From Phlebotomus papatasi (lineage: Eukaryota > Arthropoda > Insecta > Diptera > Psychodidae), in NCBI RefSeq assembly GCF_024763615.1, contig NC_077222.1, forward strand, positions 13,392,001-13,456,000: DNA of 64,000 nucleotides, in the 5' to 3' direction. Numbering within the stretch: the stretch's first letter is position 1; every line of letters starts with the position of its first letter. The notes below the pieces were generated by a model. The model saw only the letters and a list, made by a program, of their open reading frames with translations, was not told the origin of the DNA and made no database searches. The position numbers were made by a program, and so were the translations under genes. Positions 35,684-46,336 of the stretch are shown piece after piece.

Positions 35684-36872
35684 GATCCAGGTCAAAATAC
35701 TGTAAGCCAAAATCCCGAATTTCCCGAAAGGAAATTTTCTGTTTTTTTTTTTAGTTGGGAAATTGTTCAGGATTTTAGATTTCGGAATTTTGGCCCTTTC
35801 AGGATTTTGGATTTTGGGATTTTGGCTTTCAGGATTCCGACTTAAGATTTTGGCTTTTCTGGATTTCAGCCCATTCAAGATTTTGGATCATGTAGAATTT
35901 TGGCTTTCCGAATTTTGGCCTATTTGGCATTTTGTTTTTTCTAAATTTTGGTGTTCAGGATTCTGATGTGCGGGATTTTGGCTTTCAGGATTTTAGCTTT
36001 TCGCAATAGTCTATTTGAGATTTTGACGCATGCATGATTTTGGCTTTCCGGATATCATTCGATTTGGAATTCTGTTTTTTTGAAATTTTGGTGTTTAGGA
36101 TTTGGCTTTCGGGATTTTGACTTTTGGTATTTTGGCCTTTCTGAATTTTGGCTTTTCGGAATAGCCTATTCGAGACTTTGGCCCATTTAGGATTTTGGCT
36201 TTCCGGACATTAATCTATTTGCAATTTTGTTTTCTCGTAATTGTGATGTTCAGGATTTTGGCTTTTGGAGTTTTGACTTTCGGTATTTTGGCTTTTCTGA
36301 ATTTTGGCTTTTCGGAATAGCTTATTCGAGATTTTGGCTCATTCAGAATTTTGGCTTTCCGGACATTAATCTATTTGTAATTTTGTTTTTTCGAAACTTT
36401 GGTATTCAGGATTTTGGCTTCTGGGGTTTTTGACTTTCGGTATTTTGGCTTTTCTGAATTTTAGTTTTTAGGATTTTGGCTTTTCGGAATAGCCTATTCG
36501 AGATTTTGGCCCATTCAGAATTTTGGCTTTCCGGATATCAACTTGATTGGAATTTTATTTTTTTTTTAATTCTGGTGTTCATGATTTTGGTTTTCTGGAT
36601 TTTCTCTTTCAGGTTTACGGATTTTCGGGATATTAGCCCATTCGAGATTTTGAGCAATCCAGAATTCTGGCTTTTCGGATTTCAACCCAATTGGAATTAT
36701 TTTTTTCGAAATTTTGGTGTTCAGGATTTTAGCTTACGGTATTTTGATTTCCGAGATTTTGGCTTTTCTGAATTTTGTCTTTTGGGATTTTAGCTTTCGG
36801 TATTTCGACCCATTCGAAATCTGACTTTTCGTGATTTTAGCTTTTCGAGATTTTGGCTAATACCGACCTCAA
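35684..36872. repeat. Minisatellite of GGATTTTGGCTTT-type units with higher-order period
   Basis: From about 35770 to 36870 the sequence is almost entirely units such as 'ggattttggctttc' and 'gaattttggcttttcgg'. A longer period is visible: 'ttcggaatagcctattcgag' recurs with spacings of about 155, 156 and 172 bp (36006, 36161, 36317, 36489). On the left side, 'ggtcaaaatactgtaagcc' and 'aaaatcccgaatttcccg' (about 35690-35728) are the complement of the unit. The same motif forms the terminal repeats of the element at 45698-46310. The open frames here are artefacts of the repeat. Confidence 0.85.
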
Positions 36873-36969
36873 TGCATATAGCAACGAGTAATATGAATGA
36901 TTGTTGAGCTTCAATATCTATGTTTGAGTAATAAAAAAGATTACAAAAAATGTAGCTGATTATTTTTTA

Positions 36970-37400
36970 AGTAGTTAGCGGTTAAGTGGTAGGGCCTACG
37001 TCCTATGATCTAAGTATCTCGAGTTTGATTCCCTTTTAAGTTAACAGAAATTTAATTGTGCTTACAGAACCACCTGTGCAACACAGGGTAAAAGGGTTTT
37101 CCGTAACCTTTTATGATAAACCTTACTTAGCGGTAGTTGCAATTACTCAGAGAGGTTTCGTCAGAAGTCAAAAAAACAAATATTTCCTTGTGTGTAAACC
37201 TATTCCCAATAAATTGTATGCCTTTGCAAAAATCCTAGCTGTTATAAACTATACTATTTGGGTTCGGTTATGGGACGCTTCTAATCCGCTGTGGCGTCAT
37301 TTCGTTCTGGGTTTTTGTCACTGAACCTCTAAGTTAGAGGGCCGATAGAGTCAGTCCGGTGTAGAATGTCAGAAGAAGAACGACGTGTGGATTTGGGTGT
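36970..37400 (+). mobile_element. tRNA-derived SINE-like element
   Basis: An A-box-like 'ttagcggttaagtggtagg' (about 36974-36992) and a B-box-like 'gagtttgattccc' (37021-37033) are spaced as in a tRNA promoter, with 'tatgatctaagtatctc' between them. A comparable arrangement occurs at 53461-53656. The flanking acceptor stem does not fold well, so it is not a functional tRNA gene. The right end is uncertain; 'gagggccgatagagtcagtc' near 37340 may belong to the tail. Confidence 0.55.
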
Positions 37401-37414
37401 TCCAGGGGAATCTA

Positions 37415-37656
37415 CACTGAGATAAGTCCGAAAAAGTCAAAATAACATTCCGGATATGTTAATTTTACCCTGCAGTATCGTTGTAAATATTACCCTTTTT
37501 AGGTGTATTGGGGGTTAAAGTCAACCTTTTTTATGTTAATTTTACCCTTAAAAAGGTGTAAAATTAACATTAAAAAATGTTGATATATTTTTACACCTAA
37601 AAAGTGTTAAAGTTATGAGGAAAAAAAGTTAATCGCACCCTCTTTTTTTCTCAGTG
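37415..37656 (-). mobile_element. MITE family A, copy 6 (242 bp)
   Basis: The ends are CACTGAGATAAGTCCG and TTTTTTTCTCAGTG, with TA on both sides (37413-37414, 37657-37658). It lacks a few bases in the 'cagtatcg' region but is otherwise full length. Confidence 0.9.
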
Positions 37657-39442
37657 TATGGGTGCTATAGAAGGTGTAGCAGCTAGATGTCTTCAGAGAG
37701 CCCATTCCCTCTCAACCCTGCCAGCCTAAGAATTCAACCGGTAGTTTACATTGATTTGTTAGTTTGCTTAACATGTAGAGTCTTTCCTTATTTAAAAAGA
37801 CTCATACTTTCTAAATAGGGAAAGACTTGCTCAGCTTATTAAGTGTAACCAAACGTAAAAGTAACGTGAAATTTACTACATTCTTACTCTATTTTACCGT
37901 CTTATGATTTTGTAAAATTACAGTACTTGTCATATTGAACTGCAAACCACAAATATTCCCTGAAGTCGTTCATTCTTCTCTCCTTGATTTAATATTCAAA
38001 TTATCAGTTCTTTCGAAAAGTTAAGTGTAATGGCTTCGAGAAATTGTGTAATTTATAAATACTTATCTCCTACTTTTGGCGAATGGAAAATAAATCACTA
38101 TAATAAAAATAAGTGAAGGAGGTTAGTGGAGCTTTCAGAAGGGAAGAATATTTAGTTGATGGTGGAAAAAAAGATGCAGCATTTAGCACTCACCCCCCGG
38201 TGTGTCACTTTTTTTTCTTAGTAACTTCTATACTATGCCCCTTCTGTAAAATGTACAATTACGTAGCCGGCAAATGTACATCTCACCCATCCACTTAGGG
38301 GTGGATAGCAAACAAACTGATGCATTTTATGTAGATACAGTGGCGTTTTCCTACCATTAAATGCTTCATTTCATACTTACTCATCGTTACACTTCCTCCT
38401 GCAGCACCAGGACTGAGCCCCAAGTCACCAACATCCATTCATTTGCATAGTTGCACGGTTTTATTCTATTGCCCGTTCTCCATTCAATCCCCATCCCCCC
38501 AACGATCTCCTCCGTGTACATTTTTTTACCCAACAATTTCCACATTTTTTCTTTTATTTTTTTTTTACGAGTCAGAAATGGCAGAAGCAGGAAATATTCC
38601 ACCACATCTCATTCTCATCCCTCCAAACCACTCTACAATGTTGTTTTGTTGAAATTACAGTGTGGAAGTTCTCGTTGTCTCTATCCGCCTTCCATTCCTT
38701 CTGTCCTCTTATGATTACTCACTCCTGACACATTACTTACAATATCATTTGGAAAATACTTTTAATTGTGTTGGCATTTTGTGCAAATGCCAACGATGCT
38801 TCCATTGTAATTAAAAGTTTGCATTCGAGAAATTTACTTTGCCATGCAAAGAAATGCAAAAGGAACTTCACTTGGAATTCTCTCAAAGTGTCAGTCTGGC
38901 ACAAGAGAAAAAGAGTCCTTCCAAAACAACTACCTCAACAACTTCTTTGAGGTCTTTTTATTAAACTGTGTAAAGACTTTAACATTTTAAAATGCTCCTT
39001 AAAATATTTCTAATCAAAATTTAATGATTTGTGAATATAGCTAGAAAATTTCAGAGAAAATGAAGAGATAGAGATATGGTTTAATTGGATGAAGAACTGG
39101 TGTGATGTGTATTGATGGGGGACTCTCTGGTGGTGGCCAGTGGATTTGAAGTCACTTCACAAAGAAAAACACATCTTCAATCTTTCCCAGAGCTTTCGGT
39201 CCTGGATGTGGAAATTCTTCAGTGATCGACTAAACTATGTTTTTAGTACTTTATGAGGATCGTTATTTTGTGTGGTATTGGACAATATCATCACTTTCAG
39301 TTTATCAATTGAGAAGGTTTTTTAGGAAATTGTTTTTACTGATTTTCAACTTTTGAGCAATCTTTCTTTAGGTACTGATATGATGTGGAAAGCGCCAAAT
39401 CACACAAAGCGACAAATCACATTCGCTTTAATGAATAATATT
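37657..39442. other. Unique-looking non-coding DNA
   Basis: Less AT-rich at 38.1-39.2 kb, with pyrimidine-rich tracts near 38520-38570. Open frames are short and overlap on both strands. No exon I would support. Confidence 0.35.
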
Positions 39443-39733
39443 ACGTATGAGTATTGTACTTTTTATTGCCAAAACGGTTTTGCTTAAAAACTATTAGAAG
39501 TATAAAAAAACAAATAAAATCAATTATGAATTTGAGAATTTAAAAATTCACCATTTTTGAGCTTAAATATTTACTACGTATCAAATAGCTAGAGATTTGC
39601 AAAAAATATTGTAGATTCCTTCAACCTTCTACTTTACAATTATGTACAGACATAAGAAAAAAATAACTTTAGGTAGTCAGGAAAAATTATTTTCTTTATG
39701 GGACACCGGTGTTCCAATCGTCCTTAAAAAGGG
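39443..39733. mobile_element. piggyBac-like family D, copy 3 (one half)
   Basis: It matches the reverse complement of the left half of the intact copy at 23050-23554: 'aaaacggttttgcttaaaaa', 'tccttcaaccttctacttta', 'gacaccggtgttcc', then 'cgtccttaaaaaggg' and TTAA (39734-39737). The other half is missing, so it is truncated. Confidence 0.8.
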
Positions 39734-40551
39734 TTAAATCGAAGAAAAATCATATATTATGAGCAATAAAAAGGATATCAGGAAGAAAAAGCAACGCTGA
39801 ATATATTTTTTAATAATATTGTCCAAAATAATTGAGTTTGGGCCTTTTCAAGTGGATGGCGAGAAGTGGTTATTTTTGAATTTTTAATAAAAAATGTATT
39901 TTTTAAGTATCCACCGTTAAATTGATAGGCTATTAGTTTGATATATCTATAGAAAACATATCTAAGTAACTTTGTGTCAAATTTAAGTTACTTTATGATA
40001 AGGATTTAAAAATTATAATTAAATTGATTTCAGTTTTTCCTAAAAGTGGCGATAAGTGGTTACTCCACCCTACATTCTCTTTTGGAGATGCACTTCTTGA
40101 AGATGGGGTATCTTCCTAGTGTTACGACTGAACAAAATATATCAATCCGTAGCACTCCTTGACACCAGTCTCCTTTATAATGTCTTTGGATGTGGCAAAA
40201 TGATTTATTTTGCCCTCGTGTACAATATTGAACTTCCCACGTGTACTCAATTTGAATTGTCGTCCTTGTTTTTTAACAACGGACGTTGGTTTCAATTCAT
40301 TGAAGATCTATATCTGATAGCTTTAGGCCTTGCTCTGAAAGAGCTCTGATGGTCTGATCTCTGCAAATAATGAAACCGAATTCTTATTTTGGTTTTCCTC
40401 GAAGAATTATTAACCAATACTACCATTACTCTTTATGTAAGGTATCTGATGGATTAGGTTGGATTCAAATCTTCCGGTATTCAACAGAGACAACTTCTTT
40501 TTCTCAATTGAATAAAAAAAACTCAAATTTTCTCCAAAGCTTTCGACCCTT
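39734..40551. other. Non-coding stretch
   Basis: No element ends or exon recognised. Open frames at 40119-40349 and 40370-40582 have no domain; the second runs into family A copy 7. Confidence 0.4.
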
Positions 40552-40813
40552 CACTGAGAGAAATCCTAAAAAGTCAAAATAACATTCCGGAAATGTTAAT
40601 TTTACCCCGCGGTATTGATACGAAAACGGTGTAAATATTACCCTTTTTAGGTGTATTATGGGTTAATTAAAATTGCCCTTCTTTCATGTTGATTTTACCC
40701 TTAAAAGGTGTAAAATTAACATTAAAAAATGTTGATATGTTTTTTTTTTCACCCAAAAAGTGTTAATGTTATGACGAAAAAAGATAATCGCAGCCTCTTT
40801 TTTTTTATCTCAG

Positions 40814-41296
40814 CACTGAGAAAAAAGAGGCCAGTACGGCCATTAATGTGTAAGGTTCCCGTCTTAAATATTTATTGTTTTTCCTCAGTATTTGGGAGAT
40901 ATTTTAATTTTATAGATTGATGATTTTGGTATATATTTTTGTGGACGTTTTTGGTTTTAAAGGTTTTTCTACACAGGATACTGGTCAAAATAGGCCTAAA
41001 GGCCTAAGACCTTGGTAAGGGGGGACAGGTAAGGGGGAAACAAAAAAAAAAAGAAAAAAGAGGCTGCGATTAACTTTTTTCCTCATAACTTTAATACTGT
41101 TTAGGTGTAAAAATATATCAACATTTTTTATGTTAATTTTACACCTTTTTAAGGGTAAAATTAACACGACTGAGGGTAACTTTAACCCCCAATACACCTA
41201 AAAAGGGTAAAATTTACACCAATTTTGGATCAATACTGCAGGGTAAAAGTAACATTTCCGGAATGTTATTTTAACTTTTTCTGATTTCTCTCAGTG
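40814..41296 (+). mobile_element. MITE family A, copy 8, nested in copy 7 and carrying a retroposed insert
   Basis: It starts CACTGAG at 40814 and ends TCTCTCAGTG at 41296, flanked by AG on both sides (40812-40813, 41297-41298). Its span is 483 bp. Subtracting the 220 bp insert and one 13 bp duplication leaves 250 bp, the normal length of the family. Confidence 0.85.
40832..41051 (+). mobile_element. Retroposed 220 bp sequence with A-tail and 13 bp target duplication
   Basis: The duplicated target is AGAAAAAAGAGGC, at 40819-40831 and again at 41052-41064. The insert ends in 'gggaaac' plus a run of A (41042-41051), as expected of an RNA copied by LINE machinery. Its body ('ggccattaatgtgtaagg...taggcctaaaggcctaagacc') has no recognised relative in this window and no ORF. 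It may be a SINE or a retroposed transcript; the start has no tRNA-like boxes. Confidence 0.7.
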
Positions 41297-41496
41297 AGTG
41301 TTGGTATAGGTCTTTCTCACTGGGTCAGTTAGGATCTTTAACTCATTTGGATAACGTCTCCTTACAACTATATATCATCACTAGCATTTTTCAACTTCTT
41401 GAGATTTTATACATGTGTTTACTTATTTTCTTTATTATTATTATTTTTTTAATATTCTGTATTGATGCAGGCTCACTCTTAATCGTTTCTTTATAA

Positions 41497-41720
41497 GGGA
41501 AAGTGCGTACCTTCGGATGACTCAAGATTCGAACAATTCAATTTTTTTTCTCTATGTTCCTTATGGATTTCACCCATTGCTTTTTTTCTGTAAATTTGGG
41601 GCATTGGATTAGCTATTAAAAATTGAAATATATCATTATAATGGGCCAAATTCATTTATAATACATTGAAAACCATGAATTGTTCAAAGCATAAATCGTC
41701 CGAAGGTAGCACGCTTTCCC
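41497..41720. mobile_element. TA-flanked MITE, family T copy 1 (224 bp)
   Basis: The ends are GGGAAAGTGCGTACCTTCGG and CCGAAGGTAGCACGCTTTCCC, good inverted repeats. Inner arms also pair ('attcgaacaattcaat' against 'gaattgttcaaagcat'). TA lies at or within a base of each end. No coding capacity. Confidence 0.8.
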
Positions 41721-41759
41721 GTAATGATTTCTATTTTTTCTACTTTTTGTCCTTAGCTA

Positions 41760-42255
41760 GAGAAAGCACGCTACCTTCGCATGACATTGGACAACTCATT
41801 TTTTTCTTTTTTCTTGAAGGATTTGATCCATGGATCTTTTCGGGAAATTTGATGAATTAGATTAGCTATTAAAGTAATTTATTATAATGGATCAAATTTA
41901 TTAAAATCAAATTGAAAAAATTGGTTGTTCGAAGCTTGAGTCGTTCGAATGCAAGCGCCCGGAAAGTTTGCCTTTTTATATGGAGCTATTTGAAGCCAAT
42001 TCCTAAATTGATCTCGGACTCAGCTCACAGTGCTCCAAGGAAAAAAATTTATTTAAACAAAAATTTAGTATATTTATCCCTCCATTCGGAATGGTATCTT
42101 ATAATACGGAAAAACTTCTCACTTTTTAAATATTTAGCAAAACGATCACCAGTGCAGAAAAATTCCCATTATGCATTTGTATGTGAAAGTAAGAAATTGG
42201 CTTCAACTTTGAAGGCCACTCGCCGGGGACTAGTTCGAATGTAGCTGCTTTCCCC
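41760..42255. mobile_element. Family T copy 2, probably composite (~496 bp)
   Basis: The left end, 'gagaaagcacgctaccttcg', matches the inverted right end of copy 1. The right end, 'gttcgaatgtagctgctttc' followed by CCCC and TA, is a related but diverged end. An internal end-like block ('cttgagtcgttcgaatgcaa', about 41935-41955) suggests that one copy was extended by an insertion or by a second partial copy. The open frame at 41912-42244 lies within it and has no domain. Confidence 0.6.
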
Positions 42256-43689
42256 TACTGATCATTCTCAGTCTCGAAGTCTCGATGCCTACAAAAATTA
42301 TAAAAAATCATTTTCTTGTGGCAAATCATATAAAGAGTCTCAAAAATATGTTTGCATATAATTGATACACGGGACTTGCACTTTTATACAGCAAACTTGT
42401 CTGGAAAGACTCGATTAAAGTTTGAATAAGGTGCATTATTCGGCAATGAAAGGGCATAAGGTGTTTAGAAGCTGAATAAAGCAAGTGTTATGTCTCTCTT
42501 AATTCATAATTCAGTGTTCGCCTCTCAAAGGCATAACATCCAACAATATAATATCTCTCTGCTTCCATCAAAACTTCTACACAGTGTATCCAAAGATTAC
42601 AGAAAATTCCATTCATTAAATTTGGACAGAAATACATTGGATTACTGTTTGTGGTGAGCAAAGAGAGAGAGGCCTTTAAATGTGATTACGACACTATTCA
42701 TTACATTCCTTTGATTTTCCATTCTGGTTCTCCGCATTCATCCACAGAGCTTTTCCTCTGCCACCCACACACAAAAATTACATATAATGTGGGTGGGATT
42801 GTGGGTGGAAAGTGTATGTACAGAGGGGTATGATATAAAATTCAAAAAATGGATTTATTTTGTATGTTTTTGAATTTTTCGCTTAGGTGATCCTTTTAGC
42901 TGTGCATAGGCTCGTATGAGGTGGTTGGGCAGAAAAAGAATTTGTTGAATTTTTCCGGCTTTTTTTTCTCTCCGTTGAATTAAAATGACGGCATGAGGTG
43001 TATGTGAGAGACAGAAAAGTAGATTGTAAGGAGACGGAAACAATAAATTTTCCTGCTGAATTACACACATAATAAATTTCCACACCAATCGCCTATTAAC
43101 TTTCCGCATAAATTGCCATGGGGAGGGAGACGTCGTCGACAAGAATTATTTCCTGCATAGGCACATGGGGACAAGAAGTTGCTTTTGGGATGGCTTTTTG
43201 AATAGTTTTCGAGACATTTCACACTCTTGTATGCTTATGGCAAAATATACTGGGATGTTTACACAGAGTGTCTAACAAGAAAGTGTCCTAAATACTAAAA
43301 GCATGAAAGCTTTCCCCAAGAAAATTCTTCAAATACCTCATGGTTAATAAAATGAGAAAAAGCTGTTTAATATCCGCGGTGGAAGATTTCATCGCATAAC
43401 TCTGGAAAAAGCTTATTAAAAACCGTTGCAGTTTAACTGGAGGAAAATTCGATTTATGCAATATCATCCTAGAAAATTTCACCAGCTCACGATAATGAGT
43501 ATTACTAACGTTCTTTTCATAAAATATACATAAAATAAATATCTGGCGTCTTAGCTTTCTTATGCTGAAACTGTTATAAATGATGAAATTTGTGGTAGTA
43601 TAAATTTTGCTGTAGTTACGTTATCAATATGTAATGTTAAAAATATTTTTGGGATAAGTAAATTTTATTAATGGTCAGTAAAAGAAAAA
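42256..43689. other. Unique-looking non-coding DNA
   Basis: Short open frames only; no repeat ends. Between 42.5 and 43.2 kb the composition is less AT-rich, as in other apparently single-copy parts. Confidence 0.35.
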
Positions 43690-44290
43690 GAAAAAAACGT
43701 CTAGAGATATTTTTTTATTGGGGGTCACCGAGGACCGGGAGTTGATATCTCTTACCGTTTAAGCTCTAGGACGGTGACAAGTTGAACAAAAAGTCCATTA
43801 TAACTGCTTTCTCTCTGAGCTCGAGGAGTAAAAGGGGTGGCGAAGTGTCGCAGGCTTTACGAAGTGCTAGAACTCGTGAGTTAGATGCTATAGGGGAAGT
43901 GTGCCAAATTTCGGCCAGCTTATAATTTCGGCCACTTTGAGTGTAATTTCGACCATGCAAATAATTTAATTAAAATTATGTATGCAATCTACGAATAATC
44001 AATGAATTCATTTTAGGATGTATTAACACAAAGTAATTATTAACACAATAATTACTTATCGGTTCTTTACCGGTTAATTACCGGTTCTCTTCCGATTTGA
44101 ACCGATTTTTAAATCACTCAAAACACTGCCCAAAATACCTTAGGAGTAATATAATTGAATTTTGGGTAGAATTATTTATCGGTTATGAACCTGTTCATTA
44201 CCGGTTCGTAACCGATTAGAATCGGTATCCGATTTTTCATAAATCTCAAAGATAGAAACATTTTCGATTATTGAATTTCAGCTCATGTTT
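43690..44290. repeat. Dispersed repeat family W, copy 2, with a family G end inserted
   Basis: Blocks shared with 27893-28760 include 'ctcttaccgtttaagctcta', 'ggggtggcgaagtgtcgcag', 'aggctttacgaagtgctaga', and repeated 'ttaccggttcgtaaccgatt'. At 43894 a family G terminal sequence begins after TA (GGGGAAGTGTGCC followed by AAATTTCGGCC) and fades by about 43965. The block order differs from copy 1. Confidence 0.6.
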
Positions 44291-45239
44291 TTTTTTATTA
44301 TTGTGGATAAGATTGTAATATAATAGGGAAAAGTGCCCATGCTTCGTACGATCCCAAGCTTCGTAATGACCAAGGGGGACATATTTGGGTGAAAATGTGT
44401 ACACCACTTCCACGCACTTCCAATATTTGTATGAAAGAGGCCTTCGCACTTCTAAAACTTCGCAACACTATCGAAAATGTTGTAGTACTTCCAGCACTTC
44501 CTGCTCTTCATGCACTTCTCATACTTAGAAATCAACAATTTATTTAATCTGATGAAAAATCTAATTAGGACAATTTAAAAAAAAAATCTCAAAAACTTTA
44601 TTTCTACACATATTTTTAACATTTTGCTAAGTAAACCTCTAAAATGTTTTTTTTCTATTGAAGTCCATTGCTTAGATCTTCCCAAAATTAGTCTAACATT
44701 AAATATTACAAATGCACCTATTCGTTCCTTATTTTGTAAAAGTCCTCAAAAGCACAAATCGACTTTTTTGAAAAATACTCTAAGCATTGAAGAGATGTAA
44801 GACACTAAAACATATCCAGTATATGCAAAAAGTAAACAAAAAAATGGTTGATGTAACCCCTTAACGACATTCGCGATGAAGTCCCACGAATTTATGCAAA
44901 TCATCCAATATATACATATTTAAGATAAATTAGAAAAAAATATTTCAAATTGATTTAAAGTCAACTGCAATAGTTATGTCTTTTTTGCGAGTCACTACAT
45001 TAATTGGAAATTCCTGTAAAAATTTAAAGAAACTTATTTTTCAACTTAATATTTTCTCGGAAAAATTACAACAGAAGTTAAGATATAATAAATTTGAGCA
45101 TATTTGCTCAATTTCATTGTCATAAAAAAAAACTTGTGGATTTCAACAAACATTTTCAAGTTATACTACCACTCGAATTAAAAATTTCAACTAAAAGTAA
45201 CGTAGTCTGAAAAATACGGAATTAGAAAGAAAAAAGATT

Positions 45240-45660
45240 TTATTTAAAGATTTTATTTTAAAGGAGATACTTTTCGGTGGACAAGATTTATCGGAATTGT
45301 TTCATATGAAATCCAAAAAACAATTCTTTCCTGTCAGCTGATGAATCCAAACTAATCTTTGAATGAATAATTTTTGAAAAAAAAGAAATCTGAATTTTTG
45401 GGACTATTTCAAATAAAAAAATATAATTTTTGAAATGTTTTACACCACTTTTCGTCTTGTAGAATAAGTTGTGATAGAAAAAAACATAACATTATTCAAT
45501 TAAGAACCAGTTTAACTTATTGTTCACAGGAAATATTTAGTTTTTAAATTTCAGATGAACCTATTCCCAAAACTGAAAATTCACTGAAAGGAATGCTTTT
45601 TTCAAAAAAAAAAATCCAAAAATCAAGTCTCAATGGTTAATTTTTTTAAATTTTTAAATT
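45240..45660. repeat. Repeat family K fragment
   Basis: It contains 'ggagatacttttcggtggac' and 'tcctgtcagctgatgaatcc', similar to text near 49390-49500 and 60840-60950. There are no ends or coding capacity. Confidence 0.5.
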
Positions 45661-45697
45661 AAAATGTTTGAAAATATGGTTTATATATTGTACTTTT

Positions 45698-46310
45698 GGG
45701 TCCCGGTCAAAATCCCGAACGCCAAAATCCCGAATTCTTAAAAGTGTCATAGCTACTCATACGATGGCACCCGCACTAGATGGAGGCAAAGGGAAATTTC
45801 TTTTGTCTTGGGAAATTATTCTAAACGTTTTCGACGGAAACACTAGACCTTTCTTGACTTTCGCAATTTTATTATTATTTTAAAATCACGTACAGGTGGG
45901 AAATGGTTACATTTTTTTGGACTTGGATCACAGATTGCACTTTTAAGTTCACCATTCGACTGATCGACACAGAATGTCTCCCGAATGTCAGAATTTCGAT
46001 CTGTGTCGATCAGTCGAATGGTGAATTTTGAAGTGCAATCTGTGATCCAAGTCCAAAAAAGTGTAACCATTTCCCACCTGCACATGATTCTCCCAACAAA
46101 ATTCGATATCTGATGAAGAGGACATTCATCCTCGAAATGTCGTAAAGAATAAAATTGCGAAAGTCAAGAAAGGTCTAGTGTTTCCGTCAATTCTTGCTAC
46201 ACCCCATCGGACCGAAATTCTTCACACTAAACATTTTCCTCCATATAATTTCATCCCCTTTAGGATTTTGAACATTCGGGATTTTGGCTTTCGGGATTTT
46301 GACTGCCCCC
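45698..46310. mobile_element. Element Q with CCAAAATCCCGAA terminal repeats (613 bp)
   Basis: The left end has 'gtcaaaatcccgaacgcc' followed by 'aaaatcccgaat'; the right end has 'attcgggattttggctttcg' followed by 'ggattttgactgccccc'. Each terminus therefore holds two tandem copies of a short motif in inverted orientation. Its core is the long hairpin at 45837-46190. The same terminal motif is amplified at 35684-36872. Confidence 0.7.
45837..46190. repeat. Long inverted repeat (hairpin), ~150 bp arms
   Basis: The left arm starts 'cggaaacactagacctttct' and the right arm ends with its complement near 46188. The inner parts also match: 'ggacttggatcacagattgc' against 'gcaatctgtgatccaagtcc', and 'attcgactgatcgacacag' against 'ctgtgtcgatcagtcgaat'. 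The right arm carries about 70 extra bases (roughly 46085-46155), where the left arm has only a few. The extra bases include CTGATGA, a 5 bp stem and GAAA. Confidence 0.85.
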
Positions 46311-46336
46311 GTGTACGAAGCATGGACACCTTTCCG

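Larger units (their letters stand above)
40552..41300 (-). mobile_element. MITE family A, copy 7, split by copy 8
   Basis: It begins with CACTGAGAGAAATCC at 40552 and runs in family order to CTCAG at 40813. The last bases (AGTG at 41297-41300) resume after copy 8. The flanking dinucleotide is TT on both sides (40550-40551, 41301-41302). Removing copy 8 with one copy of its AG duplication restores a normal CTCAGTG end. Confidence 0.85.
44326..46336. mobile_element. Large inverted-repeat element P (~2 kb) with nested element Q
   Basis: The left end GGGAAAAGTGCCCATGCTTC (preceded by TA) pairs with the right end 'gtacgaagcatggacacctt' plus TCC near 46336; TA follows one base later. The next inner motif, 'cttcgtacgatcccaagctt', is repeated as 'acttccagcacttcc'-like text to about 44520. 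The middle includes repeat K sequence (about 45240-45660) and a fragment like the pogo MITE interior (about 45100). Element Q occupies its right part. No protein is recognisable. Confidence 0.6.

Noticed and set aside
35763..36793. Phe- and Gly-rich open frames in the 35.7-36.8 kb region, resembling a repetitive protein
   Set aside because: They are produced by the GGATTTTGGC minisatellite. They are interrupted by stops in each frame, and the unit is the terminal repeat of a transposon.
41912..42244. 110-codon plus-strand open frame
   Set aside because: It lies inside an inverted-repeat element (41760-42255) and has no domain or conserved counterpart in the sister copy.
44860..44910. 'ccccttaacgacattcgcg', considered as another piggyBac-type end
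   Set aside because: No matching inverted end or TTAA pair was found nearby.
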